Positions 12,781 through 24,685 of a DNA stretch of 64,000 nucleotides are shown one piece after another; positions within the stretch are counted from its first letter, which is position 1, and the number at the start of each line of letters is the position of its first letter. The translations under genes and the position numbers were made by a program. The stretch covers positions 1,054,001 to 1,118,000 of the forward strand of contig JAQFVV010012509.1 in NCBI GenBank assembly GCA_028023455.1, written 5' to 3'. Source of the stretch: Epiperipatus broadwayi. Lineage: Eukaryota > Onychophora > Udeonychophora > Euonychophora > Peripatidae. The notes under the pieces were generated by a model that saw only the letters and a program-made list of their open reading frames with translations, had not been told where the DNA came from and ran no database searches.

Positions 12781-14518
12781 TCTATTGTTACATAAATCTA
12801 AGCGCTATTAAAAACCAAATTATTATTATTATTTTTTAGCCTCAAAAATTTACAATTATTTTTTATCATCAATCGATACTGAATGGATTGCTTTTACTAA
12901 ATAAATTTTCTCATTCCTATATCTCCATAGTTATAGGAGGATTTAAACCTAAATCATTCAGAGAACATACACAACCATATACATGTAGAATTGACGCTTA
13001 GGCCAAAATTGAAAATTCACATGAAAACAAAAAATGCTAAAATCCAATGAATTTGTTTAACAAATTTTAATAAATCAAAAATTAATAAGAATTATAAAAT
13101 ATGACACATAAGAGATATGAATGTTATAGCTAGCTAACTTGAAGTACGAGATGACCTGGAGTTAATCAGTTTAATAACCTCAGCATTATTTAATCCACAT
13201 TTATAGAGCATAGTTATAAACTTATTTATATTTGTTTATTACGTGCAAATAGATGTCTTATGTGAGGCAGGCAACTGACCACCGTTATTTGCTAAATATT
13301 ATTGTTTACTTTTTAATTCAGTTGCAAATGCTACACTAATATATGGCGAAGTATATGTATTTACATTGATATCTCTCTATATGATGCTATTTGCTAATTT
13401 TTTTTAAAGTATATAAAATATATATATATAAACTAGATGATTGTCTTTTTAAATATTTAGGCCCATTGTTGTATTCAAATATTAATTCTATTATTTAAAA
13501 GTAAAATTCAACTTTAAAACAATCTACTACAAGATAAAGTCACCTTCAGTAACTCTTCATTGAAATAAAAACAAGATTAAAAATTAATTATCAAATTAAT
13601 ATTTATCAAATGCTAAGAATTTTATGATTTTTCTTGCTAACTTGAGTACTTTTCATTGAAATTAGTTAAATATACATTTACTATTTGCCTAAAGATTTGA
13701 ACTCAGATCATCACGGTGAAACTTCATTACGTGAACATTCAAAGTTTAATATTTTCAGCAATTTTTTCGGATTTCTCAAATACTGGATTATTCTCATCAC
13801 TTCAAGCTGTCAAGTTTCAGTTAGCTTTTATTAAATATGATTTATAGTAATGATTAATAATATTTTATAATTACTAGATAAAACAAATAAAACTAGCAAT
13901 TACACTGTAAAATATTTGGTGCTAATATAGTGCATGATTTATCAGCTTTATTTCATCTACACAGCAGGAAAAAATTGATAAAAAGTAAAATATCCATATT
14001 TATTCTTGAATTTATAGTTACAATAATTTATTAATCTGTATAAATGGGCTAAAACGCAGGTAATGGTGAAGTTAAGTACAAATTGTAGTATTAATTGGCT
14101 GAGCACTTTTTAGAAATTTTATTTTCTCATATATATATATATATTGCAATAAAAATAATTTATTTACTAAAACAATATCAATTATTTAACACAAAAAACA
14201 CACAGAATTCAAATAGAATGTAAACAGAAAAACAAATTTATAACAAATCTGCATTTATCCTTAAATTTATGACTATGAGTGTGTGATAAGTATTTATTTT
14301 TATTTCATACACATTTTGTGTGCAGATTATTTACTTTCTTTTATTAATATATACATTTATTGCAGAATATATTATTTTCTTCATTTTATATAAACAACTA
14401 TAACCATAAATTCAAGAATAAATGTGGACATTGTAAATTTTAAAAAAAAAATGGAGATATTTTATTTTTTCAATTTATTTTTTTGTTAAATAATCGATAA
14501 TATTTGGCAAATCAATTA
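12781..14518. other. AT-rich intronic sequence, nothing recognised
   Basis: Part of NLE1 intron 9616-16202. I see no exon, transposon protein or clear repeat apart from short TA microsatellites (13410-13430 and 14130-14145). Confidence 0.5.
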
Positions 14519-15865
14519 CACCTTTATCCCACTTAGTGATGGCAATTGGTCCTCCAAAACTCATTGTTAAGCAAGAATATCGTATACAGAATACATATTT
14601 ATAATGGGGAAAAAATTGGTCAGTTCCAGTTGACGTAAAATATCCACATTGGTTTCCAAGCTCAAAAATTTTCTTGATTTTTTGATGGCAATGATGACTA
14701 AATACAGTATCTAAAAGAAAAGTTTTATATCACTAGGGAAAAAAAAAGCATATTTTCACTATTTAAAAAGTACAGCAAAAAAAAAAAAAAAAGAAACTAA
14801 ATTTGAATTTAAGAGTTTTTATATTCTTCCACAAAGTTTTTCATCGTAATGAAAAAAAAAACCATACTGAAGTGCATTTTTTAAAAATTTGTATTACAGT
14901 ACTGTACATTTATGTTTATTACTTATGTGAAATTATTCAAATTAAAAAACAATGTTTAATTATAAATTATTTAATTGAACATAAAGGCTTATTACTGTAC
15001 TACAGAGTAACAAAAAGGCTTAATGCTGTCGTAAATCAGTCAACTTTAGGGAAAAAAATCAACTTATTTTAAAAGAAAATTTTTTTTCTAAAACATACGC
15101 TAAGTTTATTTTTCTTACTGTATATTTTTACTAATCTAAGTGCCACCTCCCCGCCCACCCGCTCGTGTAGAAAAATTATTCATTAACACTTATTTTAAAA
15201 GCAATCTGTTTTTCTTTTTAAATTTTTTCCAAATTCAACATTCTCATTTTAAAATGTTGTTTTTCTTTTGATTTGAAACCACTTGGGTGTACATAATGAA
15301 GGAACACATACACACAATTTAATATCAGTATTTAGTGTTTTCCTGAAAGTTTGTGATGATGGTATTTTAGTTGTACTGTTTTCATCATCTAATATAAGTG
15401 TTGAATGTCTAGAAAAATTAAACTTTATTTAAATAATCCAAGTACTGTACATTATATTTAAAGAAAGTTTAATTTTTCTAAAGACATTCAACACTTATAT
15501 GTATACAGCATTATAGATTCAGTAATTATATATATTTTAAGTTTATACGTTTTATAATCAAAATACTGAATGCAACACTAACATTGTGCTTTATGAATAA
15601 AACATTGTATGTGCAAAGTCATTACTTGTATACATATTACAGTAATGTACTTTTGCTTTTGAGTAAAATGTATTTAAAATACCTATTCTCTGATGACATC
15701 AGTGACGCAAAATTCAAGATGGCTACCAAAAATTTTTTTAAAAAAATTTTTTCCCGATCGTTATAGTGAATAATCGATTGTAAATCGAAATAGTGGGTAC
15801 AAATTGATGATGATCACTATTGTGAAACATCGCTAAGTAGCCAATCGCTAAACGGGGTAAAGGTG
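14519..15865. mobile_element. non-autonomous DNA transposon, Tc1/mariner-Tigger-like
   Basis: The left end reads TA|CACCTTTATCCCACTTAGTG and the right end is the inverted CTAAACGGGGTAAAGGTG|TA. This gives terminal inverted repeats beginning CACCTTTA(T/C)CCC flanked by TA (14517-14518 and 15866-15867), the hallmark target site of Tc1/mariner-type elements. The interior near the right end has Tigger-like features, such as an alternating 'cgattgtaaatcgaaatagtg' region and CAGTACTGTACA motifs at about 14897. There is no transposase frame. The element is about 1.35 kb because a SINE-derived foldback is nested in it (15340-15500). The family name is inferred from ends and style. Confidence 0.55.
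15340..15500. repeat. nested foldback of SINE family 2 tails
   Basis: 15392-15424 (ATATAAGTGTTGAATGTCTA...) and 15464-15500 (...AAGACATTCAACACTTATAT) are inverted arms of about 35 bp with a 39-bp spacer. The arm sequence and the flanking GTTTGTGATGATGGTATTTTAG match the 3' body of the SINE at 53895-54233. It is nested in the Tigger-like element and therefore younger than it. Confidence 0.7.
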
Positions 15866-16202
15866 TATTTTTATTGCAAAATACATTTTCTTAATTTAAT
15901 TTAGTATACACTCTTGTGCTATAAATTCAAAAACAAAAATAACATTTTTTTAGAGATTAGTTTTTTCTTTGTTCAATGTTAAGTACTGTGTGGCACTATC
16001 AAGCAGGCAGATTATACACTACATCAGCCTTGAACATTTTTGTAATATATATAATTTAGAACATTCTGAAAAAAAAATTTGATTTTTACATTATTGAAAA
16101 AATTAAACTTGCTATTTAAAATAATGTATTATCTAAATATCATCCTCTTTGTAATTATATATGAAAAATTATGATGTTTTGAATAAGTTAAATCAAACTT
16201 AC

Positions 16203-16399
16203 TTGCCACTAAGACCATTCCAAATTTTGACTGATTTGTCAAAAGATGCACTAGCAATTAATCTAGCATCAGGAGAAAATTTCACTTCATTAATGAGTTG
16301 CTGATGTCCCGTCATTCTTGTTAAAAATTTCTTTTGAGTTTCTGGATGCCACAGAAACATAGTAAAATCATCTGAACCAGAAACCAATCGTTCAGGTCC
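16203..16399 (-). CDS. NLE1: Notchless (NLE1) exon: central WD repeats
   Basis: This 197-nt exon encodes GPERLVSGSDDFTMFLW, then LTRMTGHQQLINEVKFSPDA, then RLIASASFDKSVKIWNGLSG plus two bases of the next codon. GPERLVSGSDDF is a near-diagnostic block of Notchless proteins. The exon contains the end of one WD unit and one full unit (GH ... D ... IW). The acceptor is TTTAG|GGA (AG at 16401-16400). The donor is GGCAA|GTAAGT (16202 downward), leaving phase 2. Joining to 9615 restores a Lys codon and the frame. No stop or frameshift occurs within the exon. Confidence 0.95.
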
Positions 16400-16519
16400 C
16401 TAAATAAAATAAAAAAATGTTATGACAATTCTTAGTGTAAAATATTTATCAACATATATATCTTTTAAAACAATTCTTTATAAATATAGTTCCAAATGTC
16501 AAAATACATTAAAGAGATA

Positions 16520-16915
16520 TAGACTATTAAAGGTTTTGATATGGAGAATAGTAATGTATGGAAGCAAGGCATATATATGTATTGAAAAAGCAAGACAGAA
16601 TAAAAATCAATGCTTTTAAAATCTATCAAAAGATGTTTGGAGTACCTTAATAAATGAGTTTTGGTGAAGATAAGATGCACAAAGACTACTGTCAGAGATA
16701 GTAAAGTAAAGAAAACTAAACTATTTTGGAAAAACACACTAAAAAAAAAAAGGCATGATTAGAATTGTGAATATGTCAAGAAAAAGAGAAATGTCTAAAA
16801 CTGTCATAAAGAAGTTATATCACAGAATAGATGGGGTTAATAATATTGAAAACATGCAGAAAAGTGGCTGAAGATTGGTACAGAAGTGGTTCATCACTGT
16901 TGACCATCATTAAAA
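16520..16915 (+). mobile_element. 3' tail of a decayed LINE reverse transcriptase
   Basis: The plus strand translates in broken frames to VMYGSKAYICIEKARQNKN, then RLLSEIVK, KTKLFWKN, GMIRIVNMSRK and finally LVQKWFITVDHH. This order resembles the C-terminal region after the RT domain in RTE/BovB-like LINEs ('YGSEAW...INALE..', 'FGHI.RR', 'W...V'). Stops and frameshifts show it is inactive. It is in NLE1 intron 16400-20597, in antisense orientation to the gene. Confidence 0.6.
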
Positions 16916-16959
16916 TGATGAATCAGATAGATGATAATGAGAAGAAATTTATATCCGCA

Positions 16960-19768
16960 ATAAAAAATGACTATCTATGAAGTTACATTTTTTCTACTTG
17001 GTCTAAGATGTACATGTATAAACTTGAATAAGTTCAATATATAATAGCATGTGATCATTTTTAACCAAGATAAAGTTATATGACAAAAATAAAAATCCAT
17101 TACTTTTCTTTTTCTATTTTTTGCTGGTAAAATCTTTAGAATACTATATAGATAAAAGTAAAAACATTTTTTGTTATTAGGAATAGAAGAAATACAATCT
17201 AAACATCAAAAGCCTACAAATAGATAATTGCTTGGTGAAGTACAATATAAACTTAAAATAGCTTTAAGGCCATTATGAAGGTTAAATAAAAAACTTGACA
17301 TTAGAGGACATGTAATTTGAAGTCTACAGATGCTATTGTGGTATAATTGCTAGATATGAAATTTAACTGTGACAAATCAATAAACTATGTGATAAAAAAA
17401 AAAAAAGCTATCTGGAGAATACATTAGCACAACAAAAATTGGATATTTCCAATAAAAGAAGTATTTTCTATCACATTTCTATATTTTCTTTTATTTTCTA
17501 ATTTCTTTTTCATTTTATTATTTTCAATCACTTAAACTGATATAGATCTGGCTATCATGAGATATTTACATCATTAGATATTTCCTTGTATTAACTGTGA
17601 CTTTAGGTTTGTGTAATTTGCAAGTACATTTCCTTCCATCTTGTTCTTATACACATAGCAATAATTCTTTTTCTTTTCTTTTTGTATGCAAATATAAATA
17701 AGTATATAAATATCCTCAGATCTTAGTAACAAAAAAACAACAACAGTAAAAACAAACAGTTTTAGCACATTGACTGAAATTCTTAATTGTGACCTTAAAC
17801 AAAGTAGTAAAATCAATAAGACATATTAGAAATGGATTTCAGACAGTGACATTTGATAAATAATTGTACATTTGGGCAGGTCTATCTAGGAAACCCCTTT
17901 CCATATTTGTAAGTAGACTATAACTACATCCTATAAAATGTGGTTATAAGATTGCTCTCATAAGCAGCAGAAATGGTTGCAAATCAATGATACGAATGAT
18001 AGAAGTGATTTTTTTTTTTTTGTTAAATATATACAGATGAAATATATTTACTTTTAAGTAGATTTTTTAGAATCTTAATATAGAAAAAAACTTGCAGTTA
18101 AAGGGCCATCAAAGTTTATAAAATTGAATCAATAAAATGTTTTTAAAAAATTATAATATTTAAACTTTAAAAAAATCTGAAAGCTGACAATTTATAGATT
18201 GAAATTAATATAAATATTTGAACAGAATAAATCAAATGGCTAGGTAAGAGACTTTTGATCTAAAAATAATAGAATTGAGACTAGTTGCAGACATGGAATT
18301 GAAATATTTGAATCATGAGCAAAAGAGAACCTGATTTAAGTTTTGATATAGATTTTTATGTTCATCTTAAATTACGGATGATCAAACAGAATATATTTAT
18401 AAAAAAAATAAGTAACATAACACATTTTATAAATAAAGTGAGCAAATTGATCTCAAACTACTTACTTTTTTTTCTTTTTCAAATAGGAGAACTATTAGCA
18501 CAGTATTGTGTAACAGATTTTACCTGTAAATTTTATGATATTTTCGGAATCAGTAAAGTAACTAAAATTAGAATTCTTTTTATATGTTAAGTATAGGCAT
18601 CATTTCAACTTAAATCTGAACAAAAAGGGGCATGTTTGTGCAAAGTTTGATTAACCAACTGATTCTTTTGTAGTCTCTTATGTTAGAAAGGAGATAACAT
18701 GGAAATTACTTAAAATTTAAATAGTTAAACTCCAAAAAAAATAAAACAGCTTATAAATTGAAGATGTAATGTGAGAAATAATGATTACTAAGTGAAACCT
18801 CTGCTGACTGTATATGTAAATAAAATATTATTCACGTTTGAAAATACACACTTACTTCTTCACTTTAATATCATTCCTATGTTTTTGAAAAAAAAATACT
18901 CTAGAAATTTGCTTGAGAGATCATCCCAAAATTAAACATTAAATTTTTAAAAAATATTTAACAATTCAACTAGATGACTGAAATAGTCCATTATTTAACT
19001 ATAGAAAACAACAACAACAACATATCATAAATCTTCAGAACTACATTACGTACTTAGTATGAATCCAATATTACATTAAACTATACATATAAGGAAAATT
19101 ACATCTAAAACTGACCACATAAAAATTTATTAAATTAATATATAAATGTAAATCTGAATGAAATGACTACTAATAACTTACAACTAAACTTTCAGATGAC
19201 TTTCAAACAATTGAGAAAATCATATGAGAGATAGGGATCTGTTAACAAAAAAAAAAAATTGCATAAAAGATTTTTCAGTTTCAAATTTTCTGTTCCAGTA
19301 ATAACATACAATGTTTACAAAAAAAAAAAAAAACTTATTCAATAAAGATTTCACAAAATCATACTTTAAATTATATTAAAAATAAAAGATGTCAAAAACT
19401 TATACACTTACATGGGCATATCAAATCTCATACTGGATCAAACAATCTAATGACTACATAATTTACTAAATAAACAGACACTGAAAGTTTTGTGCTGGAA
19501 AAAACTTTGCCACCATACCAACTAATATCCCATTATTAGATATAATGGCAATAACTGAGAAAGTTCCTCAAAAATGACTTCCAAAAGAAGTAGGACAATA
19601 ATACTGGAGACTAAGAGGAATAACTGAAAGATGCCAACAACCCAGGCCAAACTTCAATTATGATGCGAGAAAAAACAATATATCTCTCAAACTACACAGA
19701 TCTACAATCATTCTCTTTTTATTTACCATTTATAACTCAAACATCATTTTAATATAATCTATGGACTT
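16960..19768. other. AT-rich intronic sequence, nothing recognised
   Basis: Within NLE1 intron 16400-20597. It has no recognisable coding relic. Open frames at 17574-17816 (-) and 18315-18590 (+) are low-complexity and have no motif I recognise. Frequent A/T homopolymers occur, including around 18011 and 19320. Confidence 0.5.
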
Positions 19769-20179
19769 TTATAATAGGCAAAACTCTCTCCATACAATAG
19801 TACCACTCTAAGCAAGACAGAGTAATCAATGGATGCCAGAAGGCTTGTGCATAAAATCCCTATCTAGTGCCTACTCATCCAATATCCCCAAACTAGTTTC
19901 TGGCTTATGGCCTTTGTCAGTGAGGAGCCTTGGATCTGAGAGCACTGCACCTAGATCTTAGGATCTAATGCAACCTTCCAGCAGCCACCTTTTAACTCTA
20001 TATAACTACTAAACTAACTAAACTAAACTGACGAAGGCTATAAGCCAGAAACTAATTTGGGGATATTGGATGAGTAGGCACTAGATAGGGATTTTATGCA
20101 CAAGTCTTCTGGCATCCATTGATTACTCTGTCTTGCTTAGAGTGGCACTATTGTATGGAGAGAGTTTTGCCTATTATAA
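19769..20179. repeat. foldback element, 150-bp arms, GCAAAACTCTCC family
   Basis: The left arm 19769-19920 starts TTATAATAGGCAAAACTCTC and the right arm 20031-20179 ends GAGAGTTTTGCCTATTATAA. The match runs through GCACTAGATAGGGATTTTAT and its complement, then TGGCATCCATTGATTACTCT. The roughly 110-bp loop keeps a unique-looking block (GAGGAGCCTTGGATCTGAGA, then GCACTGCACCTAGATCTTAG) that is shared with copies at 28440-28500, 36500-36590 and 37080-37130. It lies in NLE1 intron 16400-20597. Confidence 0.88.
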
Positions 20180-20597
20180 CAACAGTTATGAGCAAGAATG
20201 GAAGATAGTGATCATGTGATGTTTTAAGGTTCTATGGACTTTTAATTAACTATAATATATCAAAACAATATTTGAGTCCTGAGTTTTAATATGTATGCAA
20301 TGATATTTTTTTAATAATTAAAAACTGAATGGCAAAATTAAAGGAGTTCTATAAAAATAGTTTTAATCTGCTACATTCAAATAATTACATGTCAATCACT
20401 GATGCAAACACTGAGCCTCTCTAATTTGCTTGTAAATAAAGGTAACTTCTAAAATATCATTTATTTATTTTCATATTACACAATGAACAAAAAATTTTTT
20501 CATGAAAATTATTTTAAACTTATTGCATGTTTTTTTTTAATTAGAAAAAGTCTTACTGAATATATTAAATATTTTATTTCTAAAAAACCTAACTTAC

Positions 20598-20644
20598 TGA
20601 AATTTCCTTGTAACGCTTGAGTGCTTTTTGAGACAATTCTTCAT
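20598..20644 (-). CDS. NLE1: Notchless (NLE1) small linker exon
   Basis: This 47-nt exon gives EELSQKALKRYKEIS after completing a split codon (A|AT = Asn). The 'ALxRY' block is the conserved linker that precedes GPERLVSGSDDF in Notchless. The acceptor is TTATCTAG|AT (AG at 20646-20645) and the donor TTTCA|GTAAGT (20597 downward). It enters after phase 1 and leaves in phase 0, matching the neighbours exactly. The exon is too short to be found by open-frame scanning and is supported by homology, splice sites and phase together. Confidence 0.9.
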
Positions 20645-20984
20645 CTAGATAAAAAAATCCAAATTATCAAGATAAAACATAACAATAATTTTTATATTAA
20701 TTTCTATGTTACAATATAAATACTTCAAAATCATTAATATAATGTACTATATTATTTTTTCATAAATTATGTATAAGAACTGTTTATTTAATCCCATGGA
20801 TTAGTTGCTTTTGAGGTAAAATGACATTCATGCATCAAAATGGTAATGTAATAAAGTAAAATTAATCCTTTTAAAACTTATCCCCATCTATTATTTTTAG
20901 ATACTTAATAAATAATTAATTGCTCAAAAACATTAGGAATTACTGTAAAATTTATTATATTCCTAAGCTAAATATTTAGACTAG

Positions 20985-21175
20985 TCAAGCATTGGTGGTC
21001 GAGAGATCAGCGACAGCTGCTTTACCAGCAGTTGCCCCGGGTTAGTGGGTTCGTTTCCCGGCTGATGCTATGACACATGGGGGAAAAAAAAATTTAGAGC
21101 TAGAAACTATACATATAAAGTATTTAGCCCCCATGGTACAAAGTAACAAATTAAATTTAAAAAAATAAAAAAATT
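20985..21175 (+). mobile_element. tRNA-derived SINE, family 1, copy A
   Basis: A head with tRNA-like A box (TGGTGGTCGAGAGATCAG) and B box (GGGTTCGTTTCCC) is followed by GCTATGACACATG, a short body and an A-rich tail (about 21155-21175). Related copies are at 34783-34868 (-), 43588-43687 (-) and 44226-44335 (+). It lies in NLE1 intron 20645-23735. It is not a functional tRNA because the ends do not pair as an acceptor stem. Confidence 0.78.
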
Positions 21176-22436
21176 TCAGTTTTGTTTTCCTTCAAGACTT
21201 CCTGTGAAGCATTGAATTGTACTCTACAGTCCAGTAGAAGTTTGTTTTTTTTAAAACTCATTTCCATTAACTAGCAAATTTCTTCTAATTAAGTAATTTC
21301 TTTATTTTTAAAACGAAAGAAAAAATTTCTTTTATGCAATAAAAAAGCAGATTTTCCCTGCATTTTCTTAAACACAAGTTTTAGTGTTTTAAAATAATAT
21401 ATTATATATATAATTAATAAATATTATCAACAGGGCTTTCCTTCTGAGTGTGTTTCTATACATATATAAAATATCAACAGTAGCATAAAACGTGCTATAT
21501 AATTAGCTTTTGTTTGTGCTTCTATACATAGGAATAATAGATTTCATATAATATCTCTTTGTCAGTACATCACATAATGTATGCAAGTGAATTTAGATAT
21601 CCCTCTTCATGAGAACAAAAAAGCCAGCTTCCCATGTAGTTATCTATATGAGAATTCTGATTAACAAATAGACAAGGTAATATTGACAATTCTCATTGCA
21701 TATCCAGCTTCTATATTATCTGAGCTTCAGGTATAGCAGAAAGTTGCTACACACATATTGAGTTATGGGATCACCACAGAGAACCACATACCCACACTCA
21801 ACAGATTTTTGAAAAGTTTATCTCCCTACTTAAATTCATCCTAGTAATTATACTAACATTAAAAATGTACAAAAATATATAAGATGTTTAAAATAAGTAT
21901 TTTTCCATCTTAATTATAAGAACAATGACTCCTGAGTTTTTTAATTTATGTTTATCAAAATCAAATAGATTTAAAAATATTTCTTGATTAAAATGTTTTT
22001 GTAACTCTTTTTAAGTATAACTAGATTGAAATGTTATGATTACATATAAATTTATCCTAATAGTTATACTCATACAAAAAAATGTGCAAAAAATTTTGAA
22101 CAGAAGTTTAAAGTAAGTATCTTTCCTTTTAATTAATAAAAAAAGATTATAAGAACAATGGTTGCTAGTTTTTTCTTTTTTAAAAACTTATATCAAAACC
22201 AAATAGATTCAAAAATAGTTTCTAAATGAAATTTTTTAAAAATCTTTTTAAATATAACTAAATTGAAATTTTATAATTACAAGTGCATGTCCATTAAAAT
22301 AAACAGTTTGTTTTATTCAAAAAAAGTTGTTAGATTAAAAATGTTATTTTTGTCAAATTCAGAAATAAATAAAATATTTGTATCTGAAAAATCTTTTTAT
22401 ATTTAATTATAAATAACTTATAGTGTTTCAAAATAT
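21176..22436. other. AT-rich intronic sequence with a weak internal duplication
   Basis: No gene is visible. About 21840-22040 and 22040-22290 look like a diverged duplication ('ttatactaacattaaaaatgtacaaaa' / 'ttatactcatacaaaaaaatgtgcaaaa', followed by related 'agtaagtat(c)tttcc' blocks). Confidence 0.4.
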
Positions 22437-22890
22437 CAAGAAATCATCTAATATTAAGAACTCAGTGTGTTTAGAAAAATTTTAAACTTCCAATAGCATA
22501 CAGATTAGTATTTGACAGGACATTTTGGGTAGTATTATTCTCCTCTCTTCTTCAGGTGTTTCTGGCCTGACCAGTGACAGTAGTAGCATGGGAATCAAAC
22601 CTGATCCTTCAGATTCTTGAATATTGCATTTTGATGAAATACTGTAACAACTGAATTATTCTGACAAAGATAAAATAGAGCATTATCCTATCATTTAACA
22701 TTCAAGAATTTACAAGTCCAGGTTTGATTCCCATGCTTATTCTGTCATTGATCAAGCACGAAGAGAGAATACACTAGAAATGTTGCATTAAATACTAACC
22801 TGTGTACTATTAACAACAGTTGAATGTATTTGGAAAGCTTACAATTTTTCTAAAGATATTCAGTTCTTAATATTAGATGATGGAAATAGT
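22437..22890. repeat. inverted pair of SINE family 2
   Basis: 22437-22640 is a minus-oriented copy and 22690-22890 a plus-oriented copy of the SINE seen complete at 53895-54233. Shared blocks are CTGGCCTGACCAGTGACAGT, AGCATGGGAATCAAACCTG (against CAGGTTTGATTCCCATGCTT), and the tail AACTGAG/ATTCAGTTCTTAATATTAGATGATGG. Together they form a foldback of about 200-bp arms with a loop of about 50 bp. It lies in NLE1 intron 20645-23735. Confidence 0.78.
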
Positions 22891-23735
22891 TCAACAAATA
22901 ATTAATGCTAAAACGCCATCATCACATATCTTCTGACAAATATTATTACTTAATTAATTAATTAATATTTTAAGTCAAAATCAAACAAAAATATTTATAT
23001 CTGAGAGATATTTTTATATTTAATTATAAATTATAGTATTTTAATATTTAAATTAAAATTATTTTTTCTATTTTAATATTTATATATAAGCTTGTTTAAT
23101 CTGCTGAAGTGTATAAAATTTATTGATGGCCATAGCCTAGATAAAATTACTGGAGCAGATATGTATGGGATAAGACATTTGTATATACATTCATAAAATT
23201 TTTATTGATCAAAAAATAAATAAATCTATAGTTGAAGTGTATGTAACTTAAAATAACAATAAGCAAACAGATCAACATTTTAGAAAGATTTATATGAACT
23301 GAATTTAATATCAAGAAAATAATAGAATAAGACTGAATGTGTTCTATAAAATTTTATTTTTCTTCATAGCAAAATTTTATTGCAAAACTTTTAAATACTG
23401 TCCCTCAATATTAAGATGGTTTTTTTTCTCATCCCTTTGTTGAAAGTTTAATTAAATAAGTCAGATCATAACTGGAAACAATTAAATACTAAAATCATGG
23501 TTGCAACAGATTAATTAGTTTATTCTAATTAAATATGTTCCTCATTGTATTTTTATATTATTAGTATGTATTTATGTTTTGTTTTATTTTCCAATGACAA
23601 CAGCTGTTTTTCTTAATGGTTATATTAGCACACACACACACACATATAAATATATATATATTTAACAATATAGAGTTGCAATATATATCTAGGATGTCAG
23701 GAAAAATCAGAACCTGAAATGCTGATGAAACTTAC

Positions 23736-23871
23736 TTGATTCTATAGTTTCATGTAATGCGTGTGATGCATCAGCAGGATTAAAAGCCCCAGTTCTGATA
23801 ATATAATCAGTGCTGAGTGCTAAAGTATTAACCCAGTGGCCATGTCCTTCTAAGGTTCGGCATAAAACACC
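23736..23871 (-). CDS. NLE1: Notchless (NLE1) exon: WD repeat and linker
   Basis: This 136-nt exon encodes GVLCRTLEGHGHWVNTLALS, then TDYIIRTGAFNPADASHALH and ETIES plus one base. 'GVLCRTL-GHGHWVN-ALSTDY-LRTGAF' is a hallmark block of Notchless. The acceptor is TTTTAG|GGT (AG at 23873-23872) and the donor ATCAA|GTAAGT (23735 downward), ending in phase 1. The acidic/variable linker after GAF is shorter than in vertebrate NLE1, where extra residues are present before the ALxRY block; here the linker simply runs into the next exon. No inactivating change is seen. Confidence 0.95.
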
Positions 23872-24685
23872 CTAAAACATGGTTAATCATTAATAAATCA
23901 ATAATAAAATGACTAAATATTACATTAGAAATATAATAAGTATATCCAGGGATTATCATTCATTAGCAGCCATTCATAAATAGCCGAACTAATTCCAAAT
24001 TAAAAAAAGGCGCAAAAAAGGGGGGACGGATGGACAAAAAAGAATATACATTAGTTTTTAATACAGTGAAAAGCTAAAACCTTCGACAGATGCGCTTCAG
24101 AAGTCTCAATTCAAAAACACAAGCCAGAACTATACATATTTTTGCAATAATTATATACATCAATCAGTACCACAAATACAGCTATACATTTTTATACTAA
24201 AAAATTGTCATATATCACCTAGTGGTCCTTAATTTGTTATTATTTATCGATTTAGCTTACAATTTTTTTTTTAAACAGCTTAATTATTAATAAATTATTA
24301 TTAAAGAAATGTGTGGAGATTCAACCAGGAGATAGATTCACCAGTGACTTATTAAAACTTTCAATTCTCCCTCTATAATTGTAATTTGATAGACATTAAC
24401 TAAGTGGTTCAAAGTTTGAGTTTGGCTGCAGCTACACCTACATAGATCAGGAGCTGCTAAATTTCATTTACAAAGCAGGTGAGTGCAAAATAACCATGAG
24501 ATATACTGATTCTGCTGATGAAACTATGCTGTGTATAGAAAGATCAAATTCAGATTGCTTTATTGTTGGATCTGAAAAAAGACATTTGTTTATGCCCTAA
24601 TTCTTTGTAGCTTCTTGATAGAACATTCAAAATAAGGACCATGGTTTGAGAGATTTTGATTTGCTGTCCTTTATCTTTTCTAAAG
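23872..24685. other. intronic sequence, unassigned
   Basis: Start of NLE1 intron 23872-33725. A less AT-rich patch at 24310-24540 might be a decayed LINE tail on the minus strand, since it has the same C/T-rich look as 34240-34740, but no motif is clear enough to call. Confidence 0.4.

Noticed and set aside
14803-15072. 89-codon plus-strand open frame inside the Tigger-like element
   Set aside because: AT-driven composition with no transposase motif; likely chance.
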